A stretch of 64,000 nt of DNA from NCBI GenBank assembly GCA_038373885.1, contig JAWZYV010019980.1, positions 124,001 to 188,000 on the forward strand, in the 5' to 3' direction. Position numbers and translations under genes: made by a program. Positions within the stretch are counted from its first letter, which is position 1, and every line of letters begins with the position of its first letter. Positions 23,896 to 35,687 of this stretch are shown here, one piece after another. Source of the DNA: Cheiracanthium punctorium (lineage: Eukaryota > Arthropoda > Arachnida > Araneae > Cheiracanthiidae). The notes under the pieces are model-generated. The model ran no database searches. It was not told the origin of the DNA and saw nothing but the letters and a program-made list of their open reading frames with translations.

Positions 23896-25452
23896 TATTT
23901 TATTAATTAATTTTTTTTTAAATCTTCATAGTTTATTACATTTTTTGTGTTATAAAATATGAACAAATTTTCTATCTGCAAATTTAAAAATTTTGGGAAA
24001 GCACATTTTTTAATCATCATTGTAATATTTATTGACAATTATAGTTAAAAGTAGAAAATAGTTTCCATTTGTGAATATATTATAATTATTTTTTCATAAA
24101 TTAATATTACAGTAAGGAAAACGATTTTGATTAACACAACCATGAATAATAAACTGTTCAAAAGAATTTCAACAAAAAATATTAACAATAAAAAAAAATT
24201 TACTACATGACTGAAAAACAAATAAAATAAATAAATAAAATTTACCCCTTTTTAATTTTCCTTATTTCAGGAGAAGGTAACTTAAAAGCTATAAGCAAAG
24301 TAAGCAAACTTTAAAAATTTTTGCTTAGCTAAGCTTAAAGAAGTTTAGTTTAAAGAAAAGCTGTTCCAGTTTTATGATTTATCCACAGAAAAGAGCTAAC
24401 ATTAGCTGCCTTCCTCTGCAGGTGGAATCTATGCATTTGCTGAAAATTTCACAAACTTCTTTGCCGGAAACAAATCTAGCTATGCAGTTTGCAGTATCAG
24501 TACATACAGGTGCACTTTTATAGCCCTCTCTGGGTAAACCACAAAACTGGCAGACTGGGGCGAAAAGCATTCCATGCAAAAAGTCAAGCAAGGGGAGGGA
24601 GAGAGAATCTGCCCTTGAGTCCTTGACCATGCTTAAGAATGACCCTTCGTGGGTGTTTCTCATTTTAAAAAAATAGGGGTATGGAAGCGTTATATTTCAA
24701 GGGGTAAAAATAGCCTTTCCACTGCTAACTGTATATTGCACTTTATGAAATCAAGGATTTTATGAATGAATGAAATTTTTTTTAAAAATCTGTTTGATAC
24801 TTGATTGGGATCATCCGATCCCATATCAGCGAATCATTTTCCCTATTAATATAACTAGAAAAGTGGCTAAATGATGAAGCATAAAAAGAAAATAATGTTG
24901 AATTTTTTTAAAAAGTATTCTTGGTTTCTGCTAAGATTCCCAAAATTCACCAGATATGAGTTTAAATATCTATATTTAGTTAAATTCAGTTGAATTCTTT
25001 ATTTAAAAAAATATGGAATAACTATCACCTCTTAATTATTGTGCAGTTTATTTTGGATTGCATTTTAAATCCCTATCACCACCACAAGTTGTATTATACA
25101 CAGTATGGAATTTATACTACACAGTTTGCCAATTTGTATTTTAGCCACTCACAGTAAATTTAGGTTTCAAAAGTGGTTAGCCCTGCTCCCCAACTTAAAT
25201 CTTTCAATACTCCGTTTGAATTGAAACCCTAGAGCCATTCTTAGGGGGTGGCAAACTGAGCAACCACCCATGGCCGCAAAAAAACTGTTGAATTCATGGA
25301 TATCATATAGCCGAATAAACTTCCTAACCTAGAACTGAAAACTGCACATTTGTAAGCATAGCCTACAAAAAATACAGATTTTGTATTTTGTGTATAGCTT
25401 TCTCTTTCAAATCTATGGCATGGCAAGTACTGTAAAGTCACTTTTTTTTCGT

Positions 25453-25500
25453 GAGGCTTTAATTTTCGCGAGCCCGTCATATCGCAAAAATTAAAGCCTT
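25453..25500. repeat. 19-bp inverted repeat (GGCTTTAATTTT...)
   Basis: GAGGCTTTAATTTTCGCGA (25453-25471) is mirrored by TCGCAAAAATTAAAGCCTT (25482-25500) across a 10-nt spacer. Similar TTCGCGAAAATTAAAGCC palindromes are, from memory, frequent ends of short invertebrate DNA elements. Here it stands alone. Confidence 0.6.
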
Positions 25501-25916
25501 GCAAAATACTTTTTTTCCCCCCCACTTTAAATGACAATAAAAGATTTTTCACTTATTAAAATTTAATACTTTACTTCACAGTTACAAACTATTTCGTGAC
25601 AACTTTCCTTCTTACAACTATTTCTTGAACAACTATTATTTCTTGAGCATAAAATAATACTACAACTAGCATAAAATAATACTGCAGCTCATTCACTTAC
25701 AATATTCATACCAGCTTCTTTGAAGCCATTCAAAATGGGAAAGTGGAGGGGACGAACTTGTAGGGAAAAGGAAGTTTCTTTAAATGCCGTATGCAGAGGG
25801 GTTATATATTTAGGTATAGTTTAGCGATTTTTCAACTTTTGGTTCTATTCATATAAAATTCGCAAAATCACTGATATCTTCATTTTCACGAAAATAAGTG
25901 ATTTTATGGTAGCTAT

Positions 25917-26045
25917 TGTTCCCAATGGCTATTTGTGAACAATAAATATCCCAAATCTTATGTGTATTTAATTTCTGACTTACCTGAATTGTGAAACTCT
26001 CCAACTTTAAGGGCCACAATAAAAGGTTAAGATATAGTTTCAACT
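25917..26045 (+). repeat. 5' LTR of the copia element
   Basis: Begins TGTTCCCAATGG and ends GTTTCAACT; the terminal CA of the 3' copy is changed to CT here. Contains AATAAA at 25941 and again near the 3' side, suitable as polyadenylation signals. No classical TGG-starting primer-binding site follows. Some copia elements prime from an internal tRNA fragment, which I could not confirm. Confidence 0.88.
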
Positions 26046-27567
26046 ACTTAAAGTTAATTAAATAAATTCCCAAAGGGAAGTAGTTTACTTCAAATGCTAA
26101 ATGAACTTAAAGGAATAACTTTATGTTAAATTTAAACCTCGCTTAAACTGTGGCTTGCGTCAACGATCGTTTAAGACGCACAACACAAATCTCCAGTTCG
26201 TCAACAGCCGCCATCTTGGACGAGCGTAATGGTTGGTTGGCGAAGTGAGTATCGCCCGGAGAAAACTGTTACAAGCTGTTCACCCAATCACCGATGCGCT
26301 GCAGAAGCCCCGGTAAACGCCGTTCAACCGCGCAGCCGGGGAACAACTCAGAAATGAGATGTGCTGTCGGCAGTGACAAATAAAAGGAGGAGCTTTCGCC
26401 GCAATCGTGGCAGACCGATAGCAGTTAGGCTGATCATGGCAGATCGTCGCTGTTAAGCAGTTAGACAGTCAGGCTGTATTGGCGGTTGACAGACGTTATG
26501 GCGAGCGGTAATGCTCTTTAGTTCCAGATATGTTATTTTTAGCCAGCCAAACCTGCTTTTATTTAACCTTTAAAATGATAGTATGTTTTTAAATCAACAT
26601 TAAATGTTTCTAATTTTTAACCTGTTTTTAAAGTGAAGTTAGAATTTATTTTGAAGTGCCGTCATGTAGAACTTAGTGTTTCATCGTAATTTTTACATAT
26701 CTTAAGGATTGGAAGTTCTCCCGGTGGACTTGTTCTCTTCAAGGTAAAGCAGCTTTTTGAAATTGAAATCTAAAACGGCTTTTGAAGTTGAAATTCATTA
26801 AACCATTTTTGCCAGTACTTATGAGTTTTTTTCAGACTGTGATATATTCCTGTGCCAAGCTGTGATAAAGCATAGATGTGATATTTTTATAGTTTTTTTA
26901 AAGCAATGAAATCCTGTTCTACAAGTAATTATGAAATTGCTGACTGATACACTTCTGTGCCAAGCTGTTATAAATAAAAGTAGATGTCTCTCAAATCAGT
27001 TGCTATCCTTGTTTCCATAACACTCTTCATTCATGGCCGTCCACTTCTCAACACTAATTTTGTTTCCCGGGTGTTGCCATTTCCAAATTTAACCTGGATT
27101 GTCGGCACTTACGGGAACAATAAGGGTTATGGGCATACGTTGTAGAGTGAAAGCCCATGACTGAAGATTTTGAATGGAAACCCCCAGTGCTGAGATGGAG
27201 GGGCAATTGTAATATTTGAAGAAATTCTTTAAAGAGGTTTAAAGCTTACCTTGAAATCTCCGGAAGTCTTCGATGCTTATCCTGAAATTTGAGATGATTC
27301 TGAATCTAAGTTCAATTTGAAGTTGAAATTTTTGACGATTTTGAAGTTTAAAGTCAAAATTTTTGAAGTTTAAATCTGAAATCTTTGACGTTTTTTAAGT
27401 TTAATGCTGAAATTTTTGATGTTTTTGAAGTTTAAAAATTTAGAGTTTTTGAAGTTAACCCTTGGAAATTTTTGTCTTTGAAATTTGACATTTTTTGAAA
27501 TTGAAATTTAGAACCTTTTGAGTTCGAAACTTAGAATTTTTGAAAATTTTTGAAGTTTTTGAGAAAG
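26046..27567 (+). other. Long untranslated leader of the copia element
   Basis: The first part is AT-rich. The 26160-26520 stretch is GC-richer with CpG and an AATAAAAGG motif. From about 27240 to 27560 there is a degenerate array of TTTTTGAAGTTTAAAA-like words running up to the gag start. No protein frame of note. Confidence 0.6.
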
Positions 27568-28300
27568 ATGGCTAATTTACCAGGGATCTCAACTTTCTAC
27601 CAAACCGAGAAGTTAAATGCTACAAATTACTCCTCGTGGTGTGTTGATATGAAATTCCTACTCTTGGAGAAAAATTGCTATGAAATTGTGTGCGGGAGAA
27701 AAGCCCTTTGATCAAACAGGGCGCTGTCACAGAAAAGGATGTGGAGGCATTTAACGTCCGAAAAAGGCTTGCATTATCTATGCTGTACCTCAATGTGCAC
27801 AGTGATTTCCAACAAATTATCGGTGATTTAGATGACCCGTGTGAAGTTTGGGACCTGTTAAGAAAAAATTTCAAGCCCGACAACTGTAGTCATCACATGC
27901 AAATCTTCAGCGAACTGATGCAAAGTTGAATTCAGCCGAATGAGAACGTCAACCTTTTTGCCTCACGAATCCAGAGCTTAGCCAACCAGCTCAAGGACAG
28001 CAGAAAATCTCTTGATGAAGTTTTTCTGTCATACCAATTTCTTAGAAATTTGCCGTCAAAATTTGATTCAATTGTCCAAAGTGTTCTACGATGGGACAGT
28101 GAAAGATTTGTGTTTAAAGACATCGTCTTGGAAGTTGTGGCTGAAGAGACTCGACTAAACCTCCGTGATTCCAATAGAAAGACGTCAACGAAGGAAGCCT
28201 TTAGTGTCGAGGGAAACCAGGCAAGGTGTTTCCGGTGCGGTCGTCCGGGACATTTCCAAAGGAATTGTCATGTCCGTCCAAGGTCTCCTAGCCGTCCCAG
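27568..28300 (+). pseudogene. gag: copia gag (capsid and nucleocapsid), broken
   Basis: The ATG at 27568 opens MANLPGISTFYQTEKLN and NYSSWCVDMKFLLLEKN, matching the 'L.G.NY..W...M...L' start of copia-type gag. A one-base frameshift near 27680-27700 moves the frame; it then reads on from about 27690 (GAVTEKDVEAFNVRKRLALS). A TGA at 27927-27929 interrupts it. The frame resumes through the CCHC zinc knuckle CFRCGRPGHFQRNC (28228-28269). A basic, serine- and arginine-rich segment follows. It runs directly into the protease. Confidence 0.85.
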
Positions 28301-28439
28301 GAACAGATCTTACAGTCCGGGTGCGTGCAGAGTCTCCAAGTCAACATCCAGCCCAGCAGAAACTGAGCGACAAAGGTCCCGAGGTAGACGCCAGAACCCA
28401 GGTGACCAGTCGAATAAGAACACCATCCCCAAGACCATT

Positions 28440-29600
28440 AAAAGTAACAATTTAAGTTTTTTTGTGGCAGAGGCCAATCTAAATTGTAATGTCAACAACC
28501 ATACGTGGATATTAGATTCGGCCGCCAGCCACCATTTCTGTAATGATCGCAGCATCTTCTCTAATTTTGTGACTGTTGAGAATGAAAATATGGTGCTCGC
28601 TCTGGAGGATCTAGAGTTTCCAATTAATGGAAAGGGGGATGTAAAACTTAAATTCAGTAAAAATGAATGTATTTTGAAAAATGTCTTTTTCTCTCCAAAA
28701 TTAAGGAGAAATTTACTATCAGGCCCCATGGTCGATCAGAATGGTTTTAAATTTGTAGGGGGAAATGGAAAGATTAAAGTCTTTAAGAAAAATTTTTTTG
28801 TATTTTTTGCTAAACTCGAACGTGGCTTCTACCACGTATACCCCAGTCCAGTTAAGCCAGCTTGTAATGCAATAAGCAAAAATAACCTGAGAGAACTCGA
28901 ATCATGGCATGCAGGTGTAGATTTCATCACAAAAATTAGTACTCTAAATGCTGTTAAAGGTTTGCCTAACCTAAAGAAACCCCCAGAATTTTCATGTGAA
29001 CTTTGCAAATTAAATAAACACAGGCGGGTATCATTTAAGTCCGTTAGTGGGAGCAAAGTGAGAGGTCCATTAGATCTAATCTGTTTGGACGTTTGGGGTC
29101 CAAATGTGGTAGGCAAACGTGGGGAAAGATACTATCTGTCAATTATTGATGAATTCTCTAAATACATGACCATTTATCCTATGAAGGAAAAATCAGACGT
29201 TTTTGACATATTCACTAGATATGTTTCCCGTGCCGAAAGATCACTTGGGTTAAAAGTCAAAGCTGTAAAAACTGACAATGGGGGTGAGTTTACCAGTAAT
29301 TACTTTGAAGACTTTTGCATTGAAAGGGGCATAAATCATGAACACACAAACATTTACACGCCCGAGCAAAATGGATCGGCTGAACGACTCAACCAAACTG
29401 TTGTAGATGGAGCTAGGACCATTCTCTCAGAAAGTGGTCTTGAAAAAAGCTTTTGGCCAGAGGCCGTGTTATTCTTTGTTCATGTGTGGAACCGGCTATG
29501 CCATTCAGAACAGTCTAAAACCCCTATAGAGTTGTTTAAAGGAATTAAACCTACAGTAAGACACCTTCCAAAGTTTACATTGGCACTCCTCGACCCTTGA
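28440..29600 (+). pseudogene. pol: copia protease and integrase
   Basis: The protease shows WILDSAASHHFCND, a D-S-A catalytic triad variant common in copia elements. Then follow the pre-integrase zinc-binding segment (ESWHAG ... CELCKLNKHR) and the integrase core. The three acidic residues lie in LICLDVWGP, VKTDNGGEFTS and NGSAERLNQ. The frame closes at 29598-29600 after HLPKFTLALLDP. A small deletion with frameshift removed part of the region that normally joins the core to the C-terminal 'GKLDPKA' segment. Confidence 0.9.
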
Positions 29601-31712
29601 GAGGAAAGCTTGACCCGAAAGCCAAAGTAGGCATTTTAGTTGGGTACGCTTTTAGTACCAAAGGGTACAGAATTTGGATCCCGGAGGAGGAAAGGGTGAT
29701 AGAAACCTGTAACGTGTCCTTTCCAAAAGTTTCGGAAAATGACAGTGGAGCGGTGCTGGCACCCAAAGATGATTCTAGCTTTTCTCAAGTTGGTGAAGAG
29801 AGTCGAGAATCGGTCGAAGACGAAAGTCTCCCGAGTTCCTCTCCCACACCCAGTTTAGAGTCAGATGAAGAATCTGATGCAGACGAAAGTATGGATGATA
29901 GTACAATTAGCTCTCCTACTTTTCGCGATGCGATTTGGGTAAGAACCGCCGTCCCTCGACCGTATGGATCCAGGACAGACATTTACTTTCATGAGGAGGG
30001 TCAGAAGCGTAAACTGAAAAGCTTAAACGAAATCCAGAAATACTGCGAACAGAATAATATTAAGTTTGATGATGTAACTAAAAGTATGTTCAGTTTTAAA
30101 GGAAAGGATTCCTTCCAAGGTGTTATTAACCCTAAACCAAGCAACGCGGAAGTTAAAGTTGACAAAAGCTGACTAGTACCTGAAGTTCCTCGCACCTACA
30201 AACAGATGCTCAGGTCTCCACAAATTGAAAAGTGGAAAGAGGCCATGGATACAGAGTTTCAGAATCTTAGAAATAGAAAAGTTTGGGTTTTAACCAACCT
30301 GCCTCCAGGCAAACAAGTTTTGGGGTGCAGATGGGTATTTAACATTAAAAGAGATGAGAAGGGAAACGTCGCGAGATATAAGGCCCGCTTGGTGGCACAG
30401 GGCTACAACCAAGTCAAGGACGAAACCTTTTCTCCCGTTATAAACTTTTCTTTAATTAGGCTGTTTTTTTCTCTGTTCGTGGTCTTGTTAAAATGGAAAC
30501 ATGTGCAGTGCGATGTTGCCTGTGCGTATCTGTATGCAAATTTGGAAGAGGAAGTTTACATGAAACAACCTGAAGGGTACGTAGAGGCTGGTAGGGAAAA
30601 TTTAGTTTGTCACTTAAAACGCGCCTTATACGGCCTTCACCAAAGCGGTCATGCTTGGTATTTCGAACTCAAGAATGTTTTGCTAGAAATTGGACTTGAA
30701 AAATTCGAATGGTGCAATTGTACTTTCTTCTCTAATAATTCTGCTGTACTTTTAGTCTATGTAGACGACATAGTCATTTTTGGAAGGACTGAAGATGAGA
30801 TAGGAAAAATTTTAAACAAACTACAAAGCAAATTCAATTTAAAGATTTTGGGAAAAACCAAAAGGTTACTCGGTGTAGAATTTGAAGAGGCTGATAACGG
30901 TCTTATAATCCACCAAATTCCCTACATTGACGAAATTTGCAAAAGATTTGATAAATTTAAATTCCCAATCACAAAAAGCGTACAGTACAGTAAATTACAA
31001 TCGCCTCAAACTAACAGTGAACAATATCAAATGCAAATCTACCCATATAGAAGCGTCTTAGGATGCCTATCGTTTCTAGCTAGCCGCACGAGACCCGACA
31101 TTTCTTACGCCGTAAATATCTTTTCCCAGTTCCAGAGTGACCCGGGCATGGAACATTGGAACGGACTGTTGAAATTACTCGGATACGTAAGAAAAACTAA
31201 ATTATACAAATTAAAGCTAAAATGTGAAAATATGAATTTAATTGGGTACTCGGATGCAGATTTTGCAGCGAATAGAGACGATAGAATATCCATGGGGGGA
31301 GAGTTCATCTGTTTAGATAAAGCACCCATAACTTGGCGTACATTCAAAGAGAAGTCAGTTAGCTTATCCACTATGGAAGCTGAATTTCTTGCTATGGTTG
31401 AGAATATCAAAGAACTCACCTGGCTAGATAACGTTCTAAAAGAGGGTAATGATTGTGGGTTAATCCAATATAACTCTAAACCTACTTTATTTGTGGATAG
31501 CCAGGCTACTATTGATTTCCTTAAAAGCCCGATAGAAAATCATAGAACTAAACATATAGATGATAGATTATTTTTTGTAAGAGATCTGTTTTATAAAGAT
31601 AAATTTAAAGTAAACTTCATCAGAAGTAAATCTAATATGGCTGACATTTTTTACTAAGCCTATCACTCAAAATGAATTGAAAAAGTTTGTTGAGGATGTG
31701 TTTGAGGTCTAA
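29597..31712 (+). pseudogene. pol: copia integrase C-terminus, reverse transcriptase and RNase H
   Basis: Resumes in a shifted frame with RGKLDPKAKVGILVGY and an acidic spacer. A TGA at 30170-30172 interrupts it just before the RT start (PRTYKQMLRSPQIEKWKEAM). RT motifs include CRWVFNIKRDE, CDVACAYLYANLEEEVYM, LKRALYGLHQSGHAW and the active-site YVDD at 30758-30769. RNase H follows with GYSDADFAANRDD and SVSLSTMEAEF. Expansion of a T-run near 31644-31655 shifts the frame at the usual ADIFTKP end; the shifted frame stops at 31710-31712. Catalytic residues are kept despite the breaks. Confidence 0.92.
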
Positions 31713-32728
31713 AGTTTTTGATATTTTTGATCCACCACCATATTTTTTGAATTTTGATATTTAATGTTTGATAAAGTATTAATGTGTTTTGAAAAGTGTC
31801 ATTTTTCATTTTGTAAATATGTCATTTATGCAACTGTGTTTCATGTCATTGAATGAAAGTTTGGTGTGTGAAAATCCTTGGCCAAGGTATGTGTGAATTA
31901 TGCGTAAGTTATGCGTAAAAGGTATGTGCATAAAGGTTGTGCATATTTGAATCTTTGGTGATCAGCAGGTCATTAATCATTATCATGTCATAATGTTGTT
32001 TGAAATGTTTTTCACTTATATATCGTATTTTTCTGTTTAACGAATTTTTGCACTAATATACTGTATTTTTCTAGTTGATTAAGGTTTTTGGTGGTTGGAT
32101 TAGTGTTTAAGAGTTTAAACGTTTAAGATTTTCATTGTTTAGAATTGTGCTTAGAATTCAAAGTTTAAGGTATCAAAATTAATGTTTAGAATCTTTGTAT
32201 TTTTGATTAAGTAGAATTTTTGAATCTCTCTGATTGCCGTTCGCGTCGTTCGAGCATGGGAGAACCTGATAAGTTAAAATCCTAACTGTGAAACTAAACA
32301 TATGTAACTGTGTGAAGTATAGTAAATTTTTGTAATGCTTTAGTGAAACCTTTTTGCATAATTAATTTTGAATCTGTTGGAATTACTTGTGGTCTTAAGT
32401 GAAAAGTGTTTTTAAGGTTTAAAAAGGGACTTTATATTTGAAAAGTATTTGAGAACATTGTTTTAAAAGTTTCCTGATATTACGTAATGTAACTGCAAAA
32501 ATTAATTTTTGAAACTTTGCCTGCCTTCTTGTTTTGAATTGAATAGAACATTGTTTTAAAGTTTTCTTGGTACATTGTTTTATTAATCTTTTGAAGCATG
32601 TTACTTGCTCGTTACTCACCTACAGGTATAAATTGTTTTGCACATTGTTTTATTGCATTTGTAAATGATTATGATGTTTGATTGTTGCTTTTATCTGAAG
32701 TACTGGCAAATCGCAGTCCATAAGAGCT

Positions 32729-32739
32729 GGCAGGAGGGG
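32729..32739 (+). promoter_or_regulatory. Polypurine tract of the copia element
   Basis: GGCAGGAGGGG lies just upstream of the 3' LTR (four bases, CTTT, intervene). It is where plus-strand DNA synthesis would be primed. Confidence 0.6.
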
Positions 32740-32743
32740 CTTT

Positions 32744-32872
32744 TGTTCCCAATGGCTATTTGTGAACAATAAATATCCCAACTCTTATGTGTATTTAATT
32801 TCTGACTTACCTGAATTGTGAAACTCTCCAACTTTAAGGGCCACAATAAAAGGTTAAGATAAAGTTTCAACA
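32744..32872 (+). repeat. 3' LTR of the copia element
   Basis: 129 bp, TGTTCCC ... TTTCAACA. Compared with the 5' LTR it reads AACTCTT instead of AAATCTT, GATAAAG instead of GATATAG, and ends in A instead of T. GCTAT follows immediately. Confidence 0.9.
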
Positions 32873-33843
32873 GCTATAATGCAGCTTTTGCAATTATGGA
32901 GAAGCATTACATTAAAATCTTAATAAAATTTGCTTAATCACATTCAGTGGTAGCAGCGACTTTTTAATAAGAGTGTGGGAGGTTTCAAGATCGAGAATTT
33001 AGTAAGGAGACAAATTTGGAAGATTTGCAATTACATTTTTGTCCTGGGACGCTAAATATTTTTTGTCCAGGGCCACTAAAACCCTAAGCACGTCACACGT
33101 TTCTGCAAAGCTCTGAATGTGTATCACAGAATAATATAGCATAGAATAACATCATAGAAGAGGAATAGATACCGCTGCATTTTTATAAGAGCGAACAAGT
33201 TAAACCTGGGTTCACCTGTAAAATAAATTTAAAATGTAGACTATGTATCACCAGTGAAGACATATTTTCCTATTAAGTTAACCATCTTTATTTACATTTA
33301 TATTTTATGTATTCTGCATGCTTATGTTTTATATATATAATTACACATAAAACATAAACATGCACCGAGAAATTACACTGCCTCGTTGTTTTCAATTGTA
33401 ATGAGGAGTGTGTGGAACACTGTTAGCGTCAAAAGAGTGGCTTGAAATGCTCATACATGTGCAGGTATTGACCAGTGAAGAATGCATCAATATGGATGCA
33501 CTGATTAATGACGATAACATTTTCATACACATACCTACAAGATAATCTTTAACAGATTATTGACACTTCAGCATGAATATTTTTAGGTAACTATTGTTTG
33601 TTATTATGCATGTTGTATTAAATAGCACTTCTCACTGGAGAGAATGTAATTTATTGAAAAACATGTAGTGCGAAGGAAAACAATTTCCATTAATTTTTGT
33701 ATTAAATCATATTCTGTAAAGTTTGTAGCTAACTTTCTTTTTCTCCTACCCACATAATTTTATTTTATAATTAAACCTATCATTTGACCACTTTTCCACA
33801 CGCACTCTTTCTCCTACCTAAACCCCTTTTAATGTTCGCATAC

Positions 33844-33925
33844 ATGGTGATCTCCAGTGACATGTCGAACCCACAACCTTCTGATTATGAATCCAACGCC
33901 TTAACCACTGGGCCATCACGGCTTC
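33844..33925 (-). repeat. tRNA-Met-like head of a SINE or tRNA pseudogene
   Basis: Read on the minus strand it has an A-box-like TGGCCCAGTGGTTAAGGCG, an anticodon-loop-like TTCATAA (CAT) and a B-box-like GTGGGTTCGACATG. The anticodon and acceptor stems are mispaired, so a functional tRNA is unlikely. Confidence 0.55.
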
Positions 33926-34674
33926 AGTCAATTACAAGGGTCTCGACTACATGGGTTAGAAGGGCATTCTTCTGGCAAAATTTATGACTCTTTAACGACC
34001 AGTTGGAATCCACCTACAAAAGCTGCTGTGAGGAAAAGCACATACCCCACCCCCACACATGGGAAAGAGCAACGAAAGATTTCTTTTCGTATCAGTGTCC
34101 CATCGGCCATTGAAATACATATAAAATGGGAGAAGTCATTATCGGCCTTAAACCCCCTCCCTTCCCAGAGGAGTGTACTCAACAGTTTGTCACTGGTTAG
34201 AACTTTTTTTTTTTTTTTTTTTTTTTTATGTTTGAGTTAAACCCTATTTTTACTGTACTAATAGGGATATGTAATTTTATAGGGAGACCATTTCACTCAG
34301 CTATGTAGCACTTTTATTATTGTGAGTTCATGAGATTTAATCAGATATTCAGCTACAATCAAAACTGAAGAATGTGTCAATGTGGTCCCTCCCCTCTTCT
34401 TTTTCTTTCTTTTAGAAATAGGAAATAAACAAAAGTCTTTAAAAGAGTATATTATTTTTAATCTTTAAAATACTTTACAGTTATATAAAGAAATGTTTCA
34501 ACTGAATCAAAATGTGTAAATAGTCAAAAGCTACCTAGGATTTTTAACATTTCTGAGAAATCTAAAGGAAAAACCTTAAATAACTATGAGACTGCTCTAA
34601 TTTTTTTAACCACCAACTGCATAACATGTTCATTTTGTATATACAACAAATGTAATGCAAAATATTTCTTATAG

Positions 34675-34795
34675 GAAGGCTCTCGGGGTAGAGGTCGTGG
34701 ATTTGAGCGTAACTCAGCATTCACTTCAACCCGAGGAACTGGGGGTCGCTTTTTCAGCCCTCCTGGGCCTTATGGTAGGAGAGAATCTAACAGAG
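34675..34795 (+). CDS. VIRMA: VIRMA exon 7 in window (RG-rich)
   Basis: Acceptor TTCTTATAG at 34674; donor G|GTTTGC at 34796. The exon starts in phase 0 and ends with one base of a glycine codon. The peptide begins EGSRGRGRGFERNSAFTSTR and continues GGRFFSPPGPYGRRES. The RGRGRGF and RFFSPP patterns match the human VIRMA tail as I recall it. It splices across the 15.4-kb transposon-filled intron. Confidence 0.87.
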
Positions 34796-35569
34796 GTTTG
34801 CATTTTTATTATATTGAATTAAACTAATCATTTTGTCATACTAATGTAAACCATTCAAATGTTGAGTAAATTTCCAAAATCGTATCTTTGTTCTATTAAA
34901 AATGTTCTATGAATAGAACTAATAAATAACACTCATAAATATAAAATAAAAATGTTATTTATATTTATGTGTGTTATTTACAATGTTACTTATTACTTCA
35001 TGCATAAAACATCATTTTTTTTAAAATTGAGTGTTTTGTTCTTTTGTATATTGCCTTTTAAAATGTAGTATAATTTAAAACTAATTATATTGTAGGTTGC
35101 AGAGTTTTTCAGTTTTCATGCCCACATCAAATTTTAAATTAATGATCGAAATCTATATTCCTTCAGTTTAAAAGAAAGAAAAAATGAAGTTTTTATACCT
35201 GTTAAAAATAATAGGGTATTGTTAACAATAATTAAAAAAGAAGGCTGTAAAGGTTATTGGAATTCAAATTGGTAAGATTAGACATGTAAAACTGAACTAG
35301 TAAAGTTTTGTAAAAAAATGTCAGAATTGAACATTGTAGGAAAAGAAATTATGAATAGTGGGAAAACTCTATTGGTACCTAATATTAGTCCGTTGTAAAA
35401 TGGTTCTATGTTGTGCAGTCTAAAATAGGAGCAATTGAAAAAAAATGTCTTTATAATCAGGATTTTTATACTACTAAGAGAGTAAATTTTGTTTCATGAA
35501 AATTTTCTTTAGAATTCCAGTAACTGAATCTAATTATTAATTATATTATTCTCTATTTTGACGTAATAG
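34796..35569 (+). other. VIRMA intron, 774 bp
   Basis: GTTTGC donor, GTAATAG acceptor. AT-rich, with an inverted ATTTATATTTATG-like patch near 34935-34975. Nothing else seen. Confidence 0.7.
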
Positions 35570-35687
35570 GAGGAAATCGAGGTGCTTCTCGTATATCAAA
35601 TAATGCATGGAACAGTCGATCTAATCCCAATTCTGGACAAAAATTATCTCCTGGTCCTGGACAAAGAACAAATTTTGCAAGTCACAG
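35570..35687 (+). CDS. VIRMA: VIRMA exon 8 in window
   Basis: Acceptor GTAATAG at 35569; donor CACAG|GTATAA at 35688. It completes Gly at its start and leaves two bases of Arg. The peptide contains GNRGASRISNNAWNSRSNPN and then a Ser/Gly/Pro-rich stretch. Low-complexity and basic, part of the disordered RNA-binding tail. Confidence 0.82.

Larger units (their letters stand above)
25917..32872 (+). mobile_element. Ty1/copia LTR retrotransposon, near full length, coding region broken
   Basis: Two 129-bp LTRs (25917-26045 and 32744-32872) differ at three positions. They are flanked by a 5-bp target duplication GCTAT (25912-25916 and 32873-32877). Domain order is gag, zinc knuckle, protease, integrase, reverse transcriptase, RNase H; integrase before RT is diagnostic of Ty1/copia. 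The gag-pol frame runs from 27568 to about 31712 with several breaks. A 1.5-kb leader and a 1.0-kb 3' non-coding region are unusually long beside such short LTRs. The element lies in sense orientation in a VIRMA intron. About 98% LTR identity suggests a fairly recent insertion. Confidence 0.92.
19246..34674 (+). other. VIRMA intron, 15.4 kb, carrying several transposons
   Basis: GTAAGT donor and TTCTTATAG acceptor. Contents: Helitron-like element 19546-21382, TA microsatellites near 21804-21862, inverted repeat 22672-23895, hairpin 25453-25500, copia element 25917-32872 and SINE 33844-33925. Remaining pieces (21383-22671, 23896-25452, 25501-25911, 32878-33843, 33926-34674) hold no supported gene. 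A 94-codon minus-strand frame at 24379-24663 is unrecognised. A T-run lies at 34204-34228. Confidence 0.75.

Noticed and set aside
24379..24663. 94-codon minus-strand frame with cysteines (CQFCGLPREGYKSAPVC)
   Set aside because: It has no recognisable family, no visible splice partners and no supporting repeats, so I could not support it as a gene.
27120..27570. A longer copia LTR that includes the leader
   Set aside because: The leader and the 3' non-coding region share no sequence; only 129 bp is duplicated and the GCTAT duplication sits exactly at its edges.
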